The notes under the pieces are model-generated. The model did no database searches, was not told where the DNA came from, and saw nothing but the letters and a program-made list of their open reading frames with translations. A program made the position numbers and the translations under genes. Positions 22,767 through 27,991 of a stretch of 27,991 nt of DNA are shown piece by piece. Origin of the DNA: an uncultured Alistipes sp. (GTDB lineage Bacteria > Bacteroidota > Bacteroidia > Bacteroidales > Rikenellaceae); the NCBI GenBank assembly GCA_900546005.1, contig URBJ01000021.1, positions 1-27,991 on the forward strand. The letters run 5' to 3'. Within the stretch, counting starts at the first letter, position 1; each line of letters starts with the position of its first letter.

Positions 22767-24088
22767 TACATTCGTTCTATTTTCTCGGTAACGAGGGTCT
22801 CGAATTGTTCGATAACGGCAGCAATCGGAATGTGACCGAGCAGCTGTCCGACAAATCCGATGATCTGCAGCCGACGGGCGGTCTCCTCCGAGATACCCCG
22901 TTGCCGCATATAATACACGGCCTCTTCGTTCAGCTGACCGACCGTAGCACCGTGGCTACATTTTACATCGTCGGCGTATATTTCCAGTTGCGGCTTGGCA
23001 TCGATATGGGCATTTTCGCTCAGCAACAGGTTGTTGCTCTGTTGGAAGGCTTGGGTCCGTTGTGCGCCCGGAGCCACATAGATCCGCCCGCAGAAGATGC
23101 CTCGTCCGTCTCCGGAGGCGATGGCTCGGAACGACTCTTTACTCGTACAATCGGGAGCCGTATGCCGAATATCGGTCGTGAAGTCGATGTGTTGTCCTTC
23201 GCTGCAGAGCATCAGGCCGTCCATGTGGTTGTCGGCGCCTGCTCCGTTCAATTCGACCCGGCGGTCTCCACGGATCAGTTGTCCGTCCAATGCAACCGAA
23301 AGCGAATAGAGGTGACTGTCTGTCTGTTGTCGGGCATAGTTCGAGGAGATCGAGGCCGAATGTGCATTCAGCCGGAAGTCTTCGACGAGCTCGATATGGG
23401 CCCGTTCGCCGACCGATATTTCACTGACTGCGCAATCGCAATATGCACCTTCGTTCAGCGACAGATTTTCCATGAGGATCTGGGCTTGGCTGCCCGGTTC
23501 GAAAAGGAGCAGGTTCCGTGTAAATCCGGCCAGTGACTCCCCTTCGGCATAGTAGGCGAATCGAATATCGATCGGACGCTCCACTTGGATGTTTTGGGGA
23601 ACGTAGACGAAGACACCGTCTTGAGCAAACACCGTGTTGAAAGCGGTGATGGCGTCGTTCTCTTTCCCGGCCAATCGGTTATAAGCCTTTTCGACCAATT
23701 CGGGAACCTCCCGGGCGGCTGCGGCCAAAGATCCGAATATGACTCCGTTATCTAAGCGGGTCAGGGCCTCCGAGTCGATGCAAAAACCGTTCAGAAACGA
23801 CACCGCATAGTGTTCGTCTCTTGCCGGGGGTAAGGTTACGTGCCGGTAGGACGGCATGAAGTAGTATTCGAAATCCCGGTCGTACAGGCGTTGCAGGTCG
23901 GTATAGTGGTATCTGTCGCCGTTGGCCGAACCTTTGGCCGGAAATCCCGACAGATTGAAGATCTCCAAAGCTTCGGCACGTGCCCGATTGATCACCGGAG
24001 GTAATCCCTCAGCAATGATGTCGGCATTGGCCAGATAGAGATCGACCCATTTTTTCTCCAAAGCTCCGTTCATCGTCTTACTTTTCAT
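22766..24088 (-). CDS. sufD: Fe-S cluster assembly protein SufD
   Basis: Scaffold subunit that forms the SufBC2D complex, 440 aa. The C-terminal core has the SufD hallmark DDVKCSHGATVGQLNEEAVYYMRQRGI, with Cys377 and His379 (the His corresponds to the SufB-SufD interface histidine, His360 in E. coli numbering as I recall). The middle is the parallel beta-helix typical of SufB/SufD. The N-terminal third (about 1-120) is helical and less conserved. It overlaps the end of sufC by 11 bp and the start of sufS by 1 bp, indicating one tightly coupled sufC-sufD-sufS block. Confidence 0.94.
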   Translation of the reverse strand: MKSKTMNGALEKKWVDLYLANADIIAEGLPPVINRARAEALEIFNLSGFPAKGSANGDRYHYTDLQRLYDRDFEYYFMPSYRHVTLPPARDEHYAVSFLNGFCIDSEALTRLDNGVIFGSLAAAAREVPELVEKAYNRLAGKENDAITAFNTVFAQDGVFVYVPQNIQVERPIDIRFAYYAEGESLAGFTRNLLLFEPGSQAQILMENLSLNEGAYCDCAVSEISVGERAHIELVEDFRLNAHSASISSNYARQQTDSHLYSLSVALDGQLIRGDRRVELNGAGADNHMDGLMLCSEGQHIDFTTDIRHTAPDCTSKESFRAIASGDGRGIFCGRIYVAPGAQRTQAFQQSNNLLLSENAHIDAKPQLEIYADDVKCSHGATVGQLNEEAVYYMRQRGISEETARRLQIIGFVGQLLGHIPIAAVIEQFETLVTEKIERM

Positions 24089-24830
24089 ATTGATTGATCA
24101 GCCAGTCGTATCCTTGTTCCTCGAGTTTCAGGGCCAGCTCTTTACCGGCCGAGTAGATGATACGGCCTTTGTAGAGTACATGCACAACATCGGGAACGAT
24201 GTAGTCGAGCAGCCGTTGATAGTGCGTGATGACGATCGTAGCGTTGTCGGGGCGTTTGAGCTTGGCCACTCCGGTCGCCACGATACGCAGGGCATCGATG
24301 TCGAGCCCGCTGTCGGTTTCGTCGAGGATCGCCAGTTTTGGTTCGAACATGGCCATTTGGAAGATCTCGTTCTTCTTCTTCTCTCCTCCCGAAAAACCTT
24401 CGTTCACCGAACGGCTGGTCAGTTTGCTGTCGATCTCGACGATTTTGGCCTTTTCGCGCATCATACGCAGAAATTCCGCCGACGAAAGGGGCTCCAATCC
24501 CTGATATTTCCGCTTTTCGTTCAGAGCATATTTCAGAAAGTTGGCCATGCTCACTCCGGGAATCTCGACCGGATATTGAAATCCCAAAAACAGTCCGGCG
24601 CGCCCGCGCTCTTCGATGCTCATCGACAGTAGGTCCTTGCCGTCGAAAAGAACCTCACCTTCTGTTACTTCATATTTTTCGTTACCTGCGAGTACCGACG
24701 CAAAGGTACTTTTCCCCGATCCGTTCGGTCCCATGATCGCATGGACCTCTCCGGCACGCACCGTCAGGTTGATTCCTCGGAGAATCTCCTTTCCGTCTAC
24801 GGTGGCATGCAAATTTCGAACCTCCAACAT
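24078..24830 (-). CDS. sufC: Fe-S cluster assembly ATPase SufC
   Basis: ABC-type ATPase that drives conformational change in SufBC2D, 250 aa. Walker A is GPNGSGKS, the signature is FSGGEKKKNEIFQMA (the SufC-specific form), Walker B LAILDETDSGLD and the switch histidine is in ITHYQRLL. All catalytic elements are intact. It is cytoplasmic and soluble. It starts 77 nt after the ribbon-helix-helix gene, with no recognisable promoter in between, so it is probably read from upstream promoters. In most bacteria sufC follows sufB directly; here two unrelated genes lie between them. Confidence 0.96.
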   Translation of the reverse strand: MLEVRNLHATVDGKEILRGINLTVRAGEVHAIMGPNGSGKSTFASVLAGNEKYEVTEGEVLFDGKDLLSMSIEERGRAGLFLGFQYPVEIPGVSMANFLKYALNEKRKYQGLEPLSSAEFLRMMREKAKIVEIDSKLTSRSVNEGFSGGEKKKNEIFQMAMFEPKLAILDETDSGLDIDALRIVATGVAKLKRPDNATIVITHYQRLLDYIVPDVVHVLYKGRIIYSAGKELALKLEEQGYDWLINQYEK

Positions 24831-24907
24831 ATAGTATCTGTTTTATCCCTACGGGTGCCCGATTCACTGTTGCGTTTCGATCATCGAACCACCCTTCTTA
24901 ATTAAAA

Positions 24908-25099
24908 TTATTCGTTCTTTTCGGCGACCTTCGTTGCCGTCTCTTTCCATCGCCGGTTCTTCTTCAAAGCCTGATCGATGATGTAGAGCAACTGCCCGTT
25001 GACACTGCGAAACTCATCTGCAGCCCACTTCTCGATCGCCTCCATCCGTCGGGCATCGATCCGCAGTACGAATGTCTTCTGTTTTCCCTCGCCGGCCAT
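24908..25099 (-). CDS. Small Arc-like ribbon-helix-helix DNA-binding protein
   Basis: A 63-aa protein. TFVLRIDARRMEAIEKWAADEF then VNGQLLYIIDQALKK is the beta-strand plus two-helix pattern of MetJ/Arc-type ribbon-helix-helix proteins, with KTFVLRID as the DNA-contacting strand. Proteins of this size and sequence are annotated as Arc-family DNA-binding proteins in Bacteroidales and, from memory, often follow an SPFH-domain gene. That is the case here (16-nt gap). No toxin gene is adjacent, so I do not call it an antitoxin. A natural guess is that it autoregulates the SPFH/RHH pair through the dyad at 26083-26103. The tail (about 45-63) is basic and probably disordered. Confidence 0.82.
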   Translation of the reverse strand: MAGEGKQKTFVLRIDARRMEAIEKWAADEFRSVNGQLLYIIDQALKKNRRWKETATKVAEKNE

Positions 25100-25115
25100 C
25101 CGAAACGTTTTGCCT

Positions 25116-26066
25116 TTATTGATGTAAAGTTCCCGTATTTACGACCGGTTTGGCCTGTTCGTCGGCGCATAGTACGACGAGCAAATTGCTTACCATAGCC
25201 GCCTTTTTATCTTCGTCCAGATCGACGATCTTTTCGTCCGCCAATTTGTCAAGGGCCATCCGAACCATCGTGACCGCTCCTTCAACAATCTTTTCGCGTG
25301 CAGAGATGATTGCGGCAGCTTGTTGGCGGCGCAACATGACCGCTGCGATCTCCGGGGCATAGGCCAGATAGTTGATCCGGGCCTCGACCACCTCGATGCC
25401 GGCGATTGCCAGCCGGTTGTTCAATTCAACCTCCAGCCGGCTGTTGATCTCCTCCCCTCCCGAACGTAGCGTGATCTCATCCGACGTTTCGTTGTTGTCG
25501 TAGGCATATTCGCCTGCCAGATTTCTCAGTGCAGCATCGCTTTGTATGGCGACAAAGTTCTGGTAGGCGGCCATTCGTGTGGCTAACGTTTCGCGTTGTT
25601 GTACTGCGACAGCCCCCTGCTTTGTCTGGATCGTTTTTGTCCCGGCAGTTTCCTGACTGTCGATCTCGAACATCGCCTTGTAGGTATCCTTTACTTTCCA
25701 GACCAGTACCAGACCGATCATGACCGGATTACCCGCTTTATCGTTTACCTTGATCGGTTCGACATCGAGATTCCGTGCCCGATAGGTAATTTTTTTCTTG
25801 ACATAGAAGGGGTTGACCCACCAGAATCCGTTTTGGTTGAGTGTTCCCCGATAGACTCCGAAAAAGAGCATGACCCGCGCTTCGTTCGGTTCGATCATGA
25901 AGAATCCGAACAGACTGAGCAGAAAAAGGATCAGACAGGCTCCTCCCTCTAAGAACAGATTCTCCATCATCAGCCAGATGCCTCCTCCGAGCAGACAGAG
26001 CGCGAACACGATCATCACGAAACCGGAGATCTTCAATCCTTTGAACAGTTTCTCTTTGTTTTCCAT
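25116..26066 (-). CDS. SPFH/band 7 domain membrane protein
   Basis: A 316-aa membrane protein. Two hydrophobic segments near the N terminus (about 13-33 and 38-58) form a membrane hairpin. The SPFH domain follows from about 60: EPNEARVMLFFGVYRGTL, then FYVKKKITYRARNLDVEPI and PVMIGLVLVWKVKD. The later coiled region (about 195-285) contains an Ala/Glu-rich segment, YLAYAPEIAAVMLRRQQAAAI, typical of stomatin/flotillin-type oligomerisation domains. Such proteins assemble into rings or patches on the inner membrane and often control FtsH-type proteases. No protease or NfeD gene is beside it. It lies 90 nt after sufB, with a perfect 9-bp dyad just before the ATG, and 16 nt before the ribbon-helix-helix gene. 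Confidence 0.9.
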   Translation of the reverse strand: MENKEKLFKGLKISGFVMIVFALCLLGGGIWLMMENLFLEGGACLILFLLSLFGFFMIEPNEARVMLFFGVYRGTLNQNGFWWVNPFYVKKKITYRARNLDVEPIKVNDKAGNPVMIGLVLVWKVKDTYKAMFEIDSQETAGTKTIQTKQGAVAVQQRETLATRMAAYQNFVAIQSDAALRNLAGEYAYDNNETSDEITLRSGGEEINSRLEVELNNRLAIAGIEVVEARINYLAYAPEIAAVMLRRQQAAAIISAREKIVEGAVTMVRMALDKLADEKIVDLDEDKKAAMVSNLLVVLCADEQAKPVVNTGTLHQ

Positions 26067-26082
26067 AATAACCTATCTTTAG

Positions 26083-26103
26083 GTGATATCATCTTGATAT
26101 CAC
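26083..26103. promoter_or_regulatory. Perfect 9-bp dyad upstream of the SPFH gene
   Basis: GTGATATCA-TCT-TGATATCAC is a perfect inverted repeat 16 nt before the SPFH ATG; CTATC/GATAG (26073-26077 and 26104-26108) adds a second, offset arm. A weak promoter could lie beside it on the minus strand (TTTG, 19 nt, TACTATCG with two mismatches). It may be an operator, perhaps for the ribbon-helix-helix protein, or an RNA hairpin in the sufB-SPFH gap. Confidence 0.6.
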
Positions 26104-26156
26104 GATAGTATAAAAATTATTTGAAAAAACAAACATTATTCACGGATCTTTCTACC

Positions 26157-27602
26157 TTAACCTACACTTCCTTCGAGACTGATCGACAGCAGTTTCTGAG
26201 CCTCTACGGCGAACTCCATCGGCAGTTTGTTCAACACTTCCCGGGCGTATCCGTTCACGATCAGCCCGACTGCATCCTCGGTCGACAGGCCTCGCTGTTT
26301 ACAATAGAAAAGCTGGTCTTCGCTGATCTTCGACGTGGTGGCCTCGTGTTCGACAATAGCCGAACGATTATCTACCTCGACGTAGGGGAATGTGTGTGCG
26401 CCACATTTGTCACCGATCAGCAGCGAATCGCATTGCGAATAGTTTCGGGCGCCTTCGGCTTTAGCCGAGACCTTGACCAATCCCCGGTAGCTGTTCTGGC
26501 TCTGTCCGGCCGAGATTCCCTTGCTGACGATGCGGCTGCGGGTGTTACGTCCGAGGTGGATCATCTTCGTACCCGTATCGGCCTGCTGGAAGTTGTTGGT
26601 GACGGCTACCGAATAGAACTCGCCGGAGGAGTTGTCTCCGGCCAGAATACAACTCGGATATTTCCACGTAAGGGCCGAGCCCGTCTCGATCTGGGTCCAT
26701 GACAAGCGGGCGTTTTCCCCTTTGCAGATACCTCGTTTGGTGACAAAGTTGTAGATACCGCCTTTACCCTCCTTGTCGCCCGGATACCAGTTCTGTACGG
26801 TCGAATATTTTACTTCGGCATCCTTCATGACAACGATCTCGACTACGGCTGCGTGCAGCTGGTTCTCGTCGCGTTGAGGAGCTGTACAACCCTCCATATA
26901 GCTGACGTATGCCCCTTCGTCGGCAACGATCAGCGTACGTTCGAACTGTCCGGTTCCCGCCGCGTTGATCCGGAAATAGGTACTCAGCTCCATCGGACAG
27001 TGTACCCCTTTCGGAATGTAGCAGAACGATCCGTCCGAAAAAACGGCGGCGTTCAGTGCGGCAAAAAAGTTGTCGGTATAGGGAACGACGCTTCCCATAT
27101 ATTTTTTCACCAAATCGGGGTGATTTTTCAAGGCCTCGGAGAAGGAGCAGAAGATGATTCCCTTTTCGGCCAAAGTCTCCCGGAAGGTGGTCTTGACTGA
27201 TACGGAGTCCATGACGGCATCTACGGCGACACCGGCCAGCACCATCTGCTCTTCGAGAGGTACACCCAATTTGTCGAACGTAGCTTTCAGCTCCGGATCG
27301 ACCTCATCCATACTGGAGAGTTTGGGTTTTGGCTTCGGGGCCGCGTAGTAGATAATGTCCTGAAAATCTATCTCCGGAAGATCCAAATGGGGCCAACGGG
27401 GCATGGAAAGAGTCTTCCAGTGGCGGTAAGCCTTGATCCGGAAATCGGTCATCCACTCGGGCTCGCCTTTTTTTACCGAGATCGAACGGACGATCGCCTC
27501 GTTCAATCCTTTCGGCAGCATTTCGGTTTCGATATCGGTTACGAATCCATATTTGTATTCGCCGTCGGTAACGTCGCGCAATATTTCATTCTGTTCTTCC
27601 AT
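26157..27602 (-). CDS. sufB: Fe-S cluster assembly scaffold SufB
   Basis: Scaffold on which Fe-S clusters are built in the SufBC2D complex. It is 481 aa from the ATG at 27600-27602 ([11 protein letters not shown]); a GTG three codons upstream is possible but less likely. The family hallmark [14 protein letters not shown] carries Cys400, the counterpart of the essential sulfur-accepting cysteine (Cys405 in E. coli, from memory). [22 protein letters not shown] carries the matching glutamate(s) at about 418-420. [20 protein letters not shown] is another strong SufB block. It is the first gene of the suf cluster and has a consensus promoter with a leader of about 110 nt. A 9-codon reading frame (ATG 27613-27615, stop TGA) overlaps its start out of frame and could affect translation. 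Confidence 0.96.
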   Translation of the reverse strand: MEEQNEILRDVTDGEYKYGFVTDIETEMLPKGLNEAIVRSISVKKGEPEWMTDFRIKAYRHWKTLSMPRWPHLDLPEIDFQDIIYYAAPKPKPKLSSMDEVDPELKATFDKLGVPLEEQMVLAGVAVDAVMDSVSVKTTFRETLAEKGIIFCSFSEALKNHPDLVKKYMGSVVPYTDNFFAALNAAVFSDGSFCYIPKGVHCPMELSTYFRINAAGTGQFERTLIVADEGAYVSYMEGCTAPQRDENQLHAAVVEIVVMKDAEVKYSTVQNWYPGDKEGKGGIYNFVTKRGICKGENARLSWTQIETGSALTWKYPSCILAGDNSSGEFYSVAVTNNFQQADTGTKMIHLGRNTRSRIVSKGISAGQSQNSYRGLVKVSAKAEGARNYSQCDSLLIGDKCGAHTFPYVEVDNRSAIVEHEATTSKISEDQLFYCKQRGLSTEDAVGLIVNGYAREVLNKLPMEFAVEAQKLLSISLEGSVG

Positions 27603-27718
27603 TCGCAACACTCATTTTAGCACTCGACAATAGGTTTGCGGTTCACGCTTTTATGAGCCGTTCGTGTGCCGGTTCGACCGTATCGGTTCATATGCAAAGA
27701 TTTGTCCGACACCGCCCA

Positions 27719-27750
27719 CAAAGGTAACTTTTAAGAAGCGATCCTGCAAA
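27719..27750 (-). promoter_or_regulatory. Promoter of the suf operon
   Basis: On the minus strand TTTG (27747-27750), exactly 20 nt, then TACCTTTG (27719-27726): a full match in both boxes and spacing. The transcript would start near 27711-27715, about 110 nt before sufB. Confidence 0.82.
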
Positions 27751-27991
27751 ATTTCATCCAAAATTAAGAACGACACGCCTTTTATGTAATACGGACTTCT
27801 TTGGAAAATTTGTATCTCCGTGGCAATTTTATTGAAGTTCGTGGGCCAACAGTATTTTGTAGACATGGTTTTTCCTATTTTCCACAGAGGGATTGTTAGG
27901 GCGTTCTTTGGGAGGAATGAGGTAGATTGGGAGACCAACCAAGGGTTCCCAATCCGGTAAAACGGTAAGCTAAAGATAGAGCGAAGGGGCG
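27751..27991. other. Non-coding region upstream of the suf promoter
   Basis: I recognise no gene here. A hairpin with an 8-bp stem (GATTGGGA with TCCCAATC) and a further ACC/GGT step lies at 27925-27954 without a T run. On the minus strand one frame stays open from the window edge to 27651, but it runs through the suf promoter, uses codons rare in the neighbours (ATA, AGA) and matches no family I know. The edge may hold the end of a gene outside the window. Confidence 0.3.

Noticed and set aside
24908..25099. RHH gene as the antitoxin of a toxin-antitoxin pair
   Set aside because: There is no toxin-sized partner: the neighbours are an SPFH membrane protein and sufC. The size and fold alone do not support this call.
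27651..27938. 95-aa open frame upstream of sufB, open to the window edge
   Set aside because: It contains the consensus suf promoter, uses codons (ATA, AGA) uncommon in the neighbouring genes and resembles no family I know. It is kept only as a note in the region entry.

Overview
The window looks like a chromosomal segment of a Bacteroidales bacterium. Alistipes/Rikenellaceae is my best guess from protein character, but I could not test it. The evidence is several Bacteroidota-type promoters (TTTG, 19-21 nt, TAnnTTTG), a DUF3467 protein, a Bacteroidales-style ProC, a class II ribonucleotide reductase and a SUF-only Fe-S operon. I see no tRNA, rRNA, CRISPR, insertion sequence, integrase or phage gene. 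It reads as stable core and near-core chromosome.

Layout. 1-194: start of tyrS (minus), cut by the window edge, with a good promoter. 371-2634: a two-gene minus operon, an XRE-cupin regulator followed by an acyl-CoA synthetase-like ligase. 2887-3678: proC (plus), closed by a hairpin terminator. 3852-10547: a seven-gene minus operon for a drug-type exporter: TetR regulator, TolC-like outer-membrane factor, HlyD-like lipoprotein adaptor, two separate ABC ATPases and two ABC-2 permeases. It resembles the E. coli cecR-ybhG-ybhF-ybhS-ybhR locus. Its promoter sits between two nearly identical TTAACAA-NN-TTGTTAA palindromes. 10913-12949: a secreted GH36-type alpha-galactosidase-like enzyme (plus). 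13016-14410: Xaa-Pro aminopeptidase (minus). 14687-16924: polysaccharide deacetylase, UbiX and RuvB (plus).

16995-21504 (minus): tmk, folB, nrdJ and a DUF3467 protein, with strong hairpins in three of the gaps. 21543-27602 (minus): a SUF iron-sulfur cluster operon in transcription order sufB, SPFH protein, ribbon-helix-helix protein, sufC, sufD, sufS, running on into tmk. The SPFH and ribbon-helix-helix genes split sufB from sufC and have a perfect 9-bp dyad in front of them. A textbook promoter lies upstream of sufB.

The most interesting signals are: (1) the paired TetR operators around the efflux promoter; (2) complementary defects in the two exporter ATPases, in which a Q-loop Gln-to-Gly change and a switch-His-to-Pro change in one subunit, and a degenerate signature in the other, all fall on the same composite ATP site; (3) the SPFH/RHH unit, with its own dyad, inside the suf operon; and (4) strong unexplained hairpins around nrdJ.
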